The notes under the pieces: model-generated
Told to the model about the DNA's origin: nothing
Database searches by the model: none
Seen by the model: the letters and a program-made list of their open reading frames with translations, nothing else
Assembly (NCBI GenBank): GCA_045580875.1
Contig: JAZNOP010000020.1
Span: 57,455-121,454 of the forward strand
DNA from: SIG598 sp045580875
Lineage (GTDB): Bacteria > Bacillota > Clostridia > Oscillospirales > Acutalibacteraceae
Length of the DNA: 64,000 nucleotides
Reading direction: 5' to 3'
Shown: positions 26,436 to 34,561 of the stretch, piece after piece
Layout: the number at the start of each line of letters is the position of its first letter
Position numbering within the stretch: the stretch's first letter is position 1
Made by a program: the position numbers and the translations under genes

Positions 26436-28771
26436 ATGAAAAATTCAGAAGCTATGTAGAAAATACGCTTAAGCTTGAATTTAACCGCAGTGTTAAAGAT
26501 GCTGCCGTGAAAGAACTTTATTATGCTGTAAGCCGTGCTGCAATTGCTTGTGCATATGATTCTGCACAGCCTGCAAACGCTGAGGCAAAGCGCGCATGTT
26601 ATTTTTCCGCAGAATTTCTTATCGGCCGACTGATTTACGATAATCTCAATAATCTCGGACTTACCGCAGATGCCAGAGAACTTCTTGCTGATAACGGAAT
26701 AGATTTCAGTATTTTCGAAGAGGTAGAAGATGCCGCACTTGGCAACGGCGGTCTCGGTCGACTTGCAGCCTGTTTCCTTGATTCTGCTGCAACTCATTCT
26801 ATCCCGCTTGACGGTTACGGAATACGCTATAAATATGGTTTGTTCAAGCAGTATTTTGATAACGGTTTCCAGAGAGAGCTTGCTGATGACTGGCAGCGAT
26901 TCGGAGATCCGTGGTCTGTCCGCCGTGAAGATGAATCTGTTATTGTTCGTTTCGGCGATGGCGCTGTCAAGGCTGTACCTTACGATATGCCTGTCATCGG
27001 TTTTGGCGGTAAATGCGTCAACACACTTCGCCTTTGGCAGAGTGAAGCTATAAATGAATTTGATTTTGACAGTTTCAATCGAAATGACAGAGTAAAAGCA
27101 ACCTCACAGCAGTTTGATGCTCAGCTTATTTCTTCTGTTCTCTATCCGAACGATGAAACCTATGAAGGCAAAATGCTCCGTCTTAAGCAGCAGTATTTCT
27201 TCAGCAGTGCATCACTTCAGGATATCATAAGAAAATATAAAGCAAAGTTCGGTTCTGACTTTTCAAAGCTTGCTGATATGTATGCAGTTCAGCTCAACGA
27301 TACTCACCCTGTTGTTTCTATTCCTGAGCTTATGCGCATTCTTGTTGACGAGGAAAATGTCAGCTTTGATGATGCATTTGAAATTGTAACCAAGGTTTTC
27401 GCTTACACTAATCATACAGTTCTCGCTGAAGCTCTTGAGAAATGGGGCTGCAGACTGTTTATTGATGTTATCCCCGAAGTTTATGACTTTGTTATTCTCA
27501 TTGACCGTCGTCTGCGCGCTGAGCTCTATGCAAAGGGAATCAAGGGTAAGGATTCAGTAAAATATCGCATAGTTGATGCCGGCACGATTCATATGGCACG
27601 TCTGGCAGTATACGCAACTCATTCTACCAACGGAGTTGCTTATCTGCATACGGAGATACTCAAAGATGATGTTCTCCGTGACTGGTATGAGCTTTATCCT
27701 GAAAGATTCAACAACAAGACAAACGGAATCACTCAGCGCCGCTGGCTTGCTCTCTGCAATGAAGAGCTTTCTGCATTTATTACCGAGAGAATCGGTTCAG
27801 GCTGGATAACTGATCTTGATGAACTTAAGAAACTCGCACCTTATGCTGATGATGCAGCAAGCATGAAACGCTTTGCTGAAATCAAGCGGGCAAAGAAGGA
27901 TCAGCTTGTTGATTATATCGAAAAACATGATGGTGTGAAGCTCGACAGCAGCTTTATATTTGATATTCAGGTAAAGCGTCTGCATGAGTACAAGCGTCAG
28001 CTTCTCAATGCATTTTCGATTCTTGATATATATTTTGGCATAAAAGAAGGACGAATCAAGAATTACACACCTACTGCATTTATTTTTGGTGCAAAAGCAG
28101 CTCCGGGATATTACAGAGCTAAGGGTATCATCAAGTTTATCAATGAAATTGCCCGCTTGATTGACAATGATCCTGATGTAGCCGGACTTATCAAGGTGTT
28201 CTTTGTTTCCAACTACAATGTATCGTATGCTGAGAAACTTATTCCTGCAGCTGATATCTCTGAGCAGATTTCTACAGCGGGAACCGAAGCGTCCGGTACC
28301 GGAAATATGAAGTTTATGCTCAACGGTGCAGTTACACTGGGTACTTTCGATGGTGCGAACGTTGAGATTGTAGGTGAAGCTGGCGAAGAGAATGAATATA
28401 TCTTCGGCGCACGCGTTGAGGAAATCAATGCCATAAAACCCACTTACGACCCGGCTGCAATCTACAACTCTAATCCGAGAATCAAAAAGATTGTCGATAC
28501 CCTTATTGACGGTACACTTGATGACAACGGCAGCGGAATGTTCCAGGAGCTCTACAATGCAATCCTCAAGGGTGCATCCTGGCATCAGCCTGATCATTAT
28601 TTCCTGCTTCACGATCTCATTCCATACTGCGATGCAAAGCTTCAGACCAACGCTGACTATGCTGCAGGTGATGCATTTATCCGCAAGTGCTTCATGAATA
28701 TTGTAAATGCAGGTAAGTTCTCCAGTGACAGAACAATCAAGCAGTATGCTGAAGAGATATGGAATGTCTGA
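26432..28771 (+). CDS. glgP: Glycogen/maltodextrin phosphorylase
   Basis: 779 residues of GT35. It contains GNGGLGRLAACFLDS, VQLNDTHPVVSIPELMR and EASGTGNMKFMLNGA, in which K627 binds pyridoxal phosphate. It releases glucose-1-phosphate from the non-reducing end of alpha-1,4-glucans. Coupled to malQ by the ATGA overlap, it completes maltodextrin breakdown. The short N-terminus suits a maltodextrin-type enzyme without allosteric sites. Glycogen use cannot be excluded. Confidence 0.95.
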   Translation: MNEKFRSYVENTLKLEFNRSVKDAAVKELYYAVSRAAIACAYDSAQPANAEAKRACYFSAEFLIGRLIYDNLNNLGLTADARELLADNGIDFSIFEEVEDAALGNGGLGRLAACFLDSAATHSIPLDGYGIRYKYGLFKQYFDNGFQRELADDWQRFGDPWSVRREDESVIVRFGDGAVKAVPYDMPVIGFGGKCVNTLRLWQSEAINEFDFDSFNRNDRVKATSQQFDAQLISSVLYPNDETYEGKMLRLKQQYFFSSASLQDIIRKYKAKFGSDFSKLADMYAVQLNDTHPVVSIPELMRILVDEENVSFDDAFEIVTKVFAYTNHTVLAEALEKWGCRLFIDVIPEVYDFVILIDRRLRAELYAKGIKGKDSVKYRIVDAGTIHMARLAVYATHSTNGVAYLHTEILKDDVLRDWYELYPERFNNKTNGITQRRWLALCNEELSAFITERIGSGWITDLDELKKLAPYADDAASMKRFAEIKRAKKDQLVDYIEKHDGVKLDSSFIFDIQVKRLHEYKRQLLNAFSILDIYFGIKEGRIKNYTPTAFIFGAKAAPGYYRAKGIIKFINEIARLIDNDPDVAGLIKVFFVSNYNVSYAEKLIPAADISEQISTAGTEASGTGNMKFMLNGAVTLGTFDGANVEIVGEAGEENEYIFGARVEEINAIKPTYDPAAIYNSNPRIKKIVDTLIDGTLDDNGSGMFQELYNAILKGASWHQPDHYFLLHDLIPYCDAKLQTNADYAAGDAFIRKCFMNIVNAGKFSSDRTIKQYAEEIWNV

Positions 28772-28813
28772 TAAACATTAACCAACATTGTTAACTGAAT
28801 AAACTATCTTAAT

Positions 28814-28873
28814 ACGGGATATGCTATTAACAGCCGGTAACCGGCTTATGTTACAGCATATCCCGTTTTTTTA
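28814..28873 (+). terminator. Two-stem terminator/attenuator between glgP and malE
   Basis: The outer arms ACGGGATATGCT (28814-28825) and AGCATATCCCGT (28855-28866) pair perfectly and enclose an inner hairpin AGCCGG-TAA-CCGGCT (28832-28846). TTTTTT follows. Only about 30 bases separate it from malE and I see no good promoter in between, so malEFG may depend on readthrough. Confidence 0.8.
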
Positions 28874-28902
28874 TCGTTAAGTATCTATTCAGGAGAAATA
28901 GA

Positions 28903-30159
28903 ATGAGAAAATTTATTGCATTGTTTTTGGCTCTGGCTACTGTATTATTATTCCCGATGCTTGCTGCGTGTAATTGCACCGGAACTCAGACAGATGGAAA
29001 TGATAATACGGGTAATTCCGGAGCAGCTGCACAGAATATAAATCTTACCTTATGGGGCGCAGCTGATGACCAGCAGATGCTCAAAGATATGGTCGATGAG
29101 TTTATCAGGGGAAATCCGGACAGAAATTATTCGATTGAAGTCCGTGTTAACGGTGAAGATACCGCAAGAGATGAGGCACTAAAAGATATTGAAAGTGCTG
29201 CCGATGTATTTGCAATCACTAATGATCAGCTTGGAGCTCTTGTGAATGCAGGGGCAGTTTATGAAAACACTCGCTATACAGATGAAATAAAACGTACTGT
29301 AACCGAAAGTGCGTTTAACGCTGCCTCTGTTGACGGAAAACTGTACGGATATCCATCATCATCAGAAACCTATTTCCTTTTTTTTGATAAATCGAAGCTT
29401 AATGAAGATGACGTGAAATCTCTGGAAGCGATTCTTGCAAAGAAGCAGGATAATGATGTTGCAGAATTCGCTATGGATTTTGGTGATGCTTATTTTTCGT
29501 CGTTGTTCTTTCTTACCGCAGGATGTGATATCTATGGTGATTCAGGGGAGGACCCCGGTGATGTTGATTTTGACAGCGATGACGGTATAGCAGCAGCTGA
29601 ATATATCGCCTCACTTAAAGATCTTGGGGCAGAAGATATATCCGGAGACGCTGCTGCATCAAGATTTAAATCCGGCAAGCTTGCAGCTTATATTTCAGGA
29701 AGCTGGAAGACAGATTCCTTTGCAGATGCTCTCGGCAGCAATCTCGGAGTTGCAAAGCTGCCGACAATAAAGATTAACGGCGAGGAACGAAACATGATCT
29801 CTTTTGCCGGAGGAAAAATGTATGTTGTCAATGCAACAACAAAACATCCTCTTGAAGCTATGGCTCTTGCTGCGTTTCTTACAAATGAGGACAACCAGCT
29901 TAAAAGATTCAATGAGCGAGCCATACTTCCATGCAATATTAATCTGATTCAGCGAGAATCTGTTAAAGCACGTCCATCGATATCTGCAGAGCTAAGACAG
30001 CTCGAACATTCAATTGCGACACCTTCGATACCTCAGATGAGCAGATACTGGGATCCGGTTGCTGCATTTACAAAGGATGCCTTTGACGGAAAAATACCGA
30101 AAGAGCAAATACCAGAGAAGCTAAAGCAGCTCGTGTCAGATATAACTGTTTCCAGATAA
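28903..30159 (+). CDS. malE: Maltose/maltodextrin ABC transporter substrate-binding lipoprotein
   Basis: 418 residues. It starts with a lipoprotein signal peptide; the lipobox LAAC puts the lipidated Cys at residue 23. The mature part has the type I extracellular solute-binding fold (LTLWGAADDQQMLKDMVDEF, VDGKLYGYPSSSETYFLFFDKS). It binds sugar outside the membrane for MalFG. The sugar range is inferred from malQ-glgP. AGGAGAAA precedes the ATG. Confidence 0.9.
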   Translation: MRKFIALFLALATVLLFPMLAACNCTGTQTDGNDNTGNSGAAAQNINLTLWGAADDQQMLKDMVDEFIRGNPDRNYSIEVRVNGEDTARDEALKDIESAADVFAITNDQLGALVNAGAVYENTRYTDEIKRTVTESAFNAASVDGKLYGYPSSSETYFLFFDKSKLNEDDVKSLEAILAKKQDNDVAEFAMDFGDAYFSSLFFLTAGCDIYGDSGEDPGDVDFDSDDGIAAAEYIASLKDLGAEDISGDAAASRFKSGKLAAYISGSWKTDSFADALGSNLGVAKLPTIKINGEERNMISFAGGKMYVVNATTKHPLEAMALAAFLTNEDNQLKRFNERAILPCNINLIQRESVKARPSISAELRQLEHSIATPSIPQMSRYWDPVAAFTKDAFDGKIPKEQIPEKLKQLVSDITVSR

Positions 30160-30168
30160 CTAATTGGT

Positions 30169-30201
30169 CATAAACCGCCGGGAACATACCGGCGGTTTAT
30201 G
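30169..30201 (+). promoter_or_regulatory. Intercistronic hairpin between malE and malF
   Basis: CATAAACCGCCGG (30169-30181) and CCGGCGGTTTATG (30189-30201) form a perfect 13-bp stem with a 7-base loop and no T-run. Such hairpins after binding-protein genes usually protect the upstream mRNA from 3' decay, so that binding protein exceeds permease. Confidence 0.7.
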
Positions 30202-30215
30202 AATGGGGGAGAACA

Positions 30216-31550
30216 ATGCAGAAAAATAATTTAACACATGATGATGCAGTAACCAGGATATCCTATTTTCTTATGGGGTATGGCTGTATTGTTCGTGGTC
30301 AATATCTAAAAGGCTCCATTTATTTAGCGCTTCAGCTGATATATATTATTTACATGCTGCTTTTCGGAATTGAATCTATCCGTGGTTTTCTGACGCTTGG
30401 AACAAACGAACAGCAGTGGGTATATGATGCATCGCTTGGAATAAACGTACAGCTCCCCGGAGATAATTCCATGCTTTTGCTTCTGTACGGTGTTATTACA
30501 TTAATTATATCTGCAGGATTTATCATACTTTGGTTCTCGGCACTGAATGCAGTAAGATCTGCGCAGTATTTCTATGAGCAAGGTCATATACTTCCTTCAT
30601 TTCGCAACGAGTTATATCAGCTTGCTGATTCAAAATTTCACCTCGTATTACTTTTTCTGCCGGCAGCAGGTGTGATTGTTTTTACAATTCTGCCGCTGAT
30701 TTATATGATACTGATTGCGTTCACAAACTATGACTCCAACCATCAACCGCCCGGCAAGCTGTTCGATTGGGTCGGATTTGATAATTTTTCTGCAATTTTA
30801 TTTGAAAAATCAACTCTGTCACGATCGTTCCTGCCGATACTTGTGTGGACTCTTGTGTGGGCACTGCTTGCAACATTATCAAACTATATATTTGGAATAT
30901 TAATTGCACTTCTCATTAATAAAAAAGGCATAAGATTCAAAGGATTGTGGCGAACAGTACTTGTTCTGACGATTGCTGTTCCACAGTTTGTGTCTCTGCT
31001 GATTATGAGAAATATGCTGAACAACTACGGTGCAGTAAATGAATTACTGCTTCAGCTTGGTCTGATAAAAGAACGCATTCCATTTCTGACAGATCCTACA
31101 CTTGCAAAGATTTCTGTTCTGCTTGTGAATTTATGGGTGGGAATCCCATATACAATGCTTATTTCAACAGGAATCCTGCTAAATATTCCTGCAGAGCAGT
31201 ATGAGGCGGCAAAGGTTGATGGAGCCTCGGCATTTACTGTATTCAGAAAAATAACAATGCCTCAGATCATTTATATTACCACACCTTATTTAATAACTCA
31301 GTTCATTGGGAATCTTAATAACTTTAATGTGATATATCTTCTTACCGATGGCGGACCGTCAAACAGCAGCTATTACTATGCCGGAAGTACAGATCTTCTT
31401 GTGACATGGCTGTATAAACTTACTGCAGACCACAGGGATTATTCGATAGCTTCAACAATAGGTATAATTGTTTTTATCGTATCAGCTGCGATTTCAATCA
31501 TTACCTACTCGAGATCAGGCTCTTTCAAGGAGGAGGGATCATATCAGTGA
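30216..31550 (+). CDS. malF: Maltose/maltodextrin ABC transporter permease
   Basis: 444 residues. An N-terminal extension of about 140 residues has three hydrophobic segments; the core permease then begins around LVLLFLPAAGVIVFTILPLIY. The ATPase-docking EAA loop is EQYEAAKVDGASAFTVFRKITMPQ. It pairs with the permease encoded next, overlapping by 4 bases. GGGGGAGA precedes the ATG. Confidence 0.92.
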   Translation: MQKNNLTHDDAVTRISYFLMGYGCIVRGQYLKGSIYLALQLIYIIYMLLFGIESIRGFLTLGTNEQQWVYDASLGINVQLPGDNSMLLLLYGVITLIISAGFIILWFSALNAVRSAQYFYEQGHILPSFRNELYQLADSKFHLVLLFLPAAGVIVFTILPLIYMILIAFTNYDSNHQPPGKLFDWVGFDNFSAILFEKSTLSRSFLPILVWTLVWALLATLSNYIFGILIALLINKKGIRFKGLWRTVLVLTIAVPQFVSLLIMRNMLNNYGAVNELLLQLGLIKERIPFLTDPTLAKISVLLVNLWVGIPYTMLISTGILLNIPAEQYEAAKVDGASAFTVFRKITMPQIIYITTPYLITQFIGNLNNFNVIYLLTDGGPSNSSYYYAGSTDLLVTWLYKLTADHRDYSIASTIGIIVFIVSAAISIITYSRSGSFKEEGSYQ

Positions 31551-32389
31551 TTGTCAGGCGTAAAATGGAGAATATTGCTATCTATGCCGTTTTGGTGTTG
31601 ATCTCTCTGATATGGATATTCCCGCTTGTATGGGTTGTCCTTACATCTTTCAGAGAAGAACATGGATCGTTCACTTCCGGCTTCTTACCGGAACGCTACA
31701 CCATAGAAAATTATATTAATCTGTTCGCAGATAATTCAGTGTTCAGCTTCGGGCAGTGGTTTGCAAACACTGCATTTGTTGCAGTCTGCTCTTGTATTCT
31801 GACAACCATTCTGACTATATCCACAGCATACGTAATGTCACGACTGCAATTCCGTCTCAGGAAGAATCTGTTGAGAACTGCACTTATCCTGGGTATGTTT
31901 CCATCGTTCATGTCAATGATAGCAGTATATTTTGTTCTGAAATCATTCGGACTTACACAGAGCCTTCTTGCACTGATACTTGTATATTCAGCCGGAGGAG
32001 GACTTTCTTTCTATATAACAAAAGGTTTCTTTGATACGATACCCAAAGCTATGGATGAGGCTGCACGAATAGACGGTGCAAATAACGCTCAGATATTCTG
32101 GCATATAATACTTCCTGTGTCAAAACCTATGATAGTATATACAGTTCTGACTTCTTTCACTGCACCATGGATGGACTTTATTTTTGCAAAGGTAATAATG
32201 GGGGATAATTACGCAAAATATACCGTTGCAGTCGGTCTCTACACTATGTTAAACCGCGAATTTATCGATGAATATTTTACCCGGTTTGCAGCAGGTGCAG
32301 TATGTGTAGCTATTCCGATAACCATATTGTTTATTGCTCTTCAACGCTATTATGTTGAAGGAATCACCGGCGGCGCAGTCAAAGGCTAA
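31547..32389 (+). CDS. malG: Maltose/maltodextrin ABC transporter permease
   Basis: 280 residues with six predicted membrane helices, FPLVWVVLTSFRE near the N-terminus and the EAA loop MDEAARIDGANNAQIFWHIILP. It starts at a GTG overlapping the malF stop, with AAGGAGGAGGG 9 bases upstream. No ATPase gene follows, so energy probably comes from a shared MsmX/MalK-type ATPase encoded elsewhere, as in other Firmicutes. Confidence 0.93.
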   Translation: MIVRRKMENIAIYAVLVLISLIWIFPLVWVVLTSFREEHGSFTSGFLPERYTIENYINLFADNSVFSFGQWFANTAFVAVCSCILTTILTISTAYVMSRLQFRLRKNLLRTALILGMFPSFMSMIAVYFVLKSFGLTQSLLALILVYSAGGGLSFYITKGFFDTIPKAMDEAARIDGANNAQIFWHIILPVSKPMIVYTVLTSFTAPWMDFIFAKVIMGDNYAKYTVAVGLYTMLNREFIDEYFTRFAAGAVCVAIPITILFIALQRYYVEGITGGAVKG

Positions 32390-32397
32390 AGAAAATC

Positions 32398-32459
32398 GAT
32401 AATCACCTCGGAAATAAACACGAATAGTATGATAAAAAAGGGGTTTCGGGGTGATTATC
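32398..32459 (+). promoter_or_regulatory. Inverted repeat that could mask the yunB ribosome site
   Basis: GATAATCACC (32398-32407) is the exact complement of GGTGATTATC (32450-32459), which runs through the ribosome site CGGGGTG up to the ATG at 32460. The loop is 42 bases. Pairing would hide the start site in transcripts that read through from malG; a yunB promoter inside the loop would escape this. Confidence 0.45.
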
Positions 32460-33173
32460 ATGTATTATCAGAAGCATATTTCATCGCCGCGAATTGCGCG
32501 ATGCAGAAGAACAATCATTGTGCTTGCGGTTCTGTTTATTATTTTGTCAATCAATGCAGGAATCAGGTCGGTTGTTGAGGGGGCAGTTACTACACAGGCA
32601 AGAATGGTTTTCAATGAATCACTTAATAATGCAATAAATTCATCAGCAGGCAGATATGGTGATTCATATCAGTTTGTTATACTTACAAGAACCTCCGATG
32701 GGGCGGTTGCCTCTCTTCAGACAAATTCAGATGAAGTGAATCGATTTCGCGCTGAACTGGGAATTGAGCTTGCAGAAAATCTCGAGCAATATCAGTATAC
32801 GGGAATTAAAATTCCTTTAGGTAACCTTACCGGGATAGATATTTTATTCGGAAGAGGACCGGAACTTGAGCTAAAACTTGTGCAGCAGGGGAGTATACTA
32901 ACAGACCTGAGCAGTTCTTTTTCATCTGCAGGTATCAATCAGACACTGCATACAGTTGATTGTACTGCAAGCGCGAAGTTTTATGCGATGATACCTGGAT
33001 ACAGTATACCAGTATCGCTTGAGGCTAATGTAATGGTTTCGCAGTCTGTTATAGTTGGAGCTGTACCTGATTCCTATACGAATGTAAACGGTGACCAGAA
33101 TGATACAATAGGCAGAATATTTGACTATGGAGACCCGTACGGAACCGACGCGGAAGAACATAGCGAAAATTAA
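32460..33173 (+). CDS. yunB: Sporulation protein YunB
   Basis: 237 residues with one N-terminal membrane helix (about 20-40), then MVFNESLNNAINSS and the family block KIPLGNLTGIDILFGRGPEL. YunB is made in the mother cell of Bacillus under sigma-E and its loss lowers sporulation; the mechanism is unknown. I prefer the ATG at 32460 (CGGGGTG 7 bases upstream) over the GTG at 32451. Confidence 0.88.
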   Translation: MYYQKHISSPRIARCRRTIIVLAVLFIILSINAGIRSVVEGAVTTQARMVFNESLNNAINSSAGRYGDSYQFVILTRTSDGAVASLQTNSDEVNRFRAELGIELAENLEQYQYTGIKIPLGNLTGIDILFGRGPELELKLVQQGSILTDLSSSFSSAGINQTLHTVDCTASAKFYAMIPGYSIPVSLEANVMVSQSVIVGAVPDSYTNVNGDQNDTIGRIFDYGDPYGTDAEEHSEN

Positions 33174-33214
33174 GTGATAAAAATATGATTATATCAATTA
33201 TGGATAATTAGATA

Positions 33215-33243
33215 TTGCAAACAGCAATTATAATTGATATAAT
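33215..33243 (+). promoter_or_regulatory. Sigma-A type promoter of yajC with flanking inverted repeat
   Basis: TTGCAA (33215-33220) and TATAAT (33238-33243) have a 17-base spacer. The -10 box overlaps one arm of the inverted repeat TATATCAATTAT (33190-33201) / ATAATTGATATA (33230-33241), a possible operator or just AT-rich symmetry. Confidence 0.7.
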
Positions 33244-33273
33244 ATATGTAATATTTTGGAGGTGCAAAACATA

Positions 33274-33723
33274 ATGAATCTTACTAACCTTTTCAATGTT
33301 CTTCTTAGCGCAAGCGCTACTGATGAAGCAGCTAATGCAGTTGTTACCGCTTCTGATGCTCCTATGTCCTGCATGTCTGCTATGGGCGGCAGCGGCGGTT
33401 GGACTATCATTCTCATGTATGCTGCTGTTCTCGGTATCTGCTATCTTCTCTTTATCCGTCCTCAGAACAAACGCCGTCAGCAGGAAGAGCAGATGCGCAA
33501 GAGTGTTGAAGTTGGCGATGAAGTTACTACCATCGGCGGAATCTGCGGTCGTGTTGTCAGCATCAAGGACGATGAGACCCTTATCATTGAAACCGGTACA
33601 GACCGCAACAAGATGAAGATCAAGAACTGGGCAATCAGCAGCAACGATACTGCACGTGAGCGTCAGGAAGCCGCTGCTCCTGCACAGGAAAAGAAAGGTC
33701 TTTTCAGCGCTTTCAAGAAGTAA
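33274..33723 (+). CDS. yajC: Preprotein translocase subunit YajC
   Basis: 149 residues with one membrane helix (about 44-61) followed by LFIRPQNKRRQQEEQMRKSVEVGDEVTTIGGICGRV, the YajC core, of which only part is quoted here: RPQNKRRQQEE and GDEVTTIGGICG. YajC assists SecDF. It has about 40 residues ahead of the helix, rich in Ala, Ser and Thr, longer than usual. GGAGGTG is 9 bases before the ATG. The gene is monocistronic between its own promoter and terminator. Confidence 0.93.
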   Translation: MNLTNLFNVLLSASATDEAANAVVTASDAPMSCMSAMGGSGGWTIILMYAAVLGICYLLFIRPQNKRRQQEEQMRKSVEVGDEVTTIGGICGRVVSIKDDETLIIETGTDRNKMKIKNWAISSNDTARERQEAAAPAQEKKGLFSAFKK

Positions 33724-33751
33724 TTGAAAGTCTGGTAAATTAAATAAGAAT

Positions 33752-33800
33752 ATCCCTCCTGCGCTGCGAATATAAATAAAGCAGTACAGGAGGGATTTTT
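33752..33800 (+). terminator. yajC terminator whose 3' arm is the next gene's ribosome site
   Basis: ATCCCTCCTG (33752-33761) pairs with CAGGAGGGAT (33787-33796), followed by TTTT and directly by the ATG at 33801. The 3' arm contains AGGAGGG, the only ribosome site for the next gene. The structure would therefore both stop transcription and mask translation. Confidence 0.7.
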
Positions 33801-34202
33801 ATGATATCAAGATATAAATACAAAACTGTGTCTGATAGCATCAGACCAGCTCTGATCGGTCTTCTGACAGCCTTGGCAGTAACAGTGCTGCTTATAGCAA
33901 TATTCTCACTTGTGTTTGTAATGATAGAGAAGATTGCTGAATCAGCTATCGTTCCACTGGCGCTTATTTCTGCTGCGATAGGCTGTTTTGCCGGCGCATT
34001 TGTCTGCTCTGCAATATCGCAGTGCAGGGGAGTTGTTTGCGGCTTAATTGTAAGTCTTGTAATGTTCTCTGCAATTTGGGTTGCAGGTATATTTGGTTCT
34101 GATACTGTATTCGGAACTGACATATTGGTAAAATTAATTATACTCCTTTTCGCGGGACTTAGCGGGGGATGGGTTGGTAAAAACAGAAAATTCAATAGAT
34201 AA
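33801..34202 (+). CDS. TIGR04086 family membrane protein
   Basis: 133 residues with four hydrophobic segments (about 17-42, 48-68, 75-95 and 106-124). It fits the small TIGR04086 membrane family, commonly found next to yajC in Clostridia; function unknown. Translation depends on AGGAGG in the 3' arm of the yajC terminator. Confidence 0.75.
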   Translation: MISRYKYKTVSDSIRPALIGLLTALAVTVLLIAIFSLVFVMIEKIAESAIVPLALISAAIGCFAGAFVCSAISQCRGVVCGLIVSLVMFSAIWVAGIFGSDTVFGTDILVKLIILLFAGLSGGWVGKNRKFNR

Positions 34203-34206
34203 GCAA

Positions 34207-34246
34207 AGAAGCACAAGTTTGGATATCCGAACTTGTGCTTCTTTCG
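34207..34246 (+). terminator. Intrinsic terminator after the TIGR04086 gene
   Basis: AGAAGCACAAGTT (34207-34219) and AACTTGTGCTTCT (34230-34242) form a perfect 13-bp stem, followed by a short T-rich run. Confidence 0.85.
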
Positions 34247-34367
34247 TGTCTGCCACTCACGGACGATGAGTGCAGAAAATTGCACACATAATCTGTTTAA
34301 CGTGTTGACATAATTTATACCAAGCGATGCGGTTTTATGGTTAATGAAATATTTTTATGTCAAATGC

Positions 34368-34561
34368 TTGAAAACTGAAATAGATTGTGTTATTATGTAT
34401 CTCGCAAGGAATTGTGCATATTGACGTATATTATTCACATCAGATTTTGTACACAATATGTTGTGTTCACATAATTCAAGGAAGATAATTACGCCCTGTA
34501 ATATTTACAATAAGTGCACATTTTTCTTTTCGCTTACCCAACATATTGTGAGGTATTTAGA
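34368..34561 (+). promoter_or_regulatory. Promoter and long structured leader of proC
   Basis: The 360-base gap before proC holds a promoter, TTGAAA (34368-34373) and TATTAT (34391-34396) with a 17-base spacer, then a leader of about 160 bases. In the leader, CACAATATGTTG (34452-34463) is the exact reverse complement of CAACATATTGTG (34539-34550), which overlaps the ribosome site GTGAGG. ACACAA-TATG-TTGTGT (34451-34466) is also a local palindrome. No known riboswitch is recognised. I see nothing between 34246 and 34367. Confidence 0.55.

Noticed and set aside
34421..34450. TTGACG as -35 box of a second proC promoter
   Set aside because: No acceptable -10 hexamer lies 16-18 bases downstream; the pair at 34368-34396 is far better.
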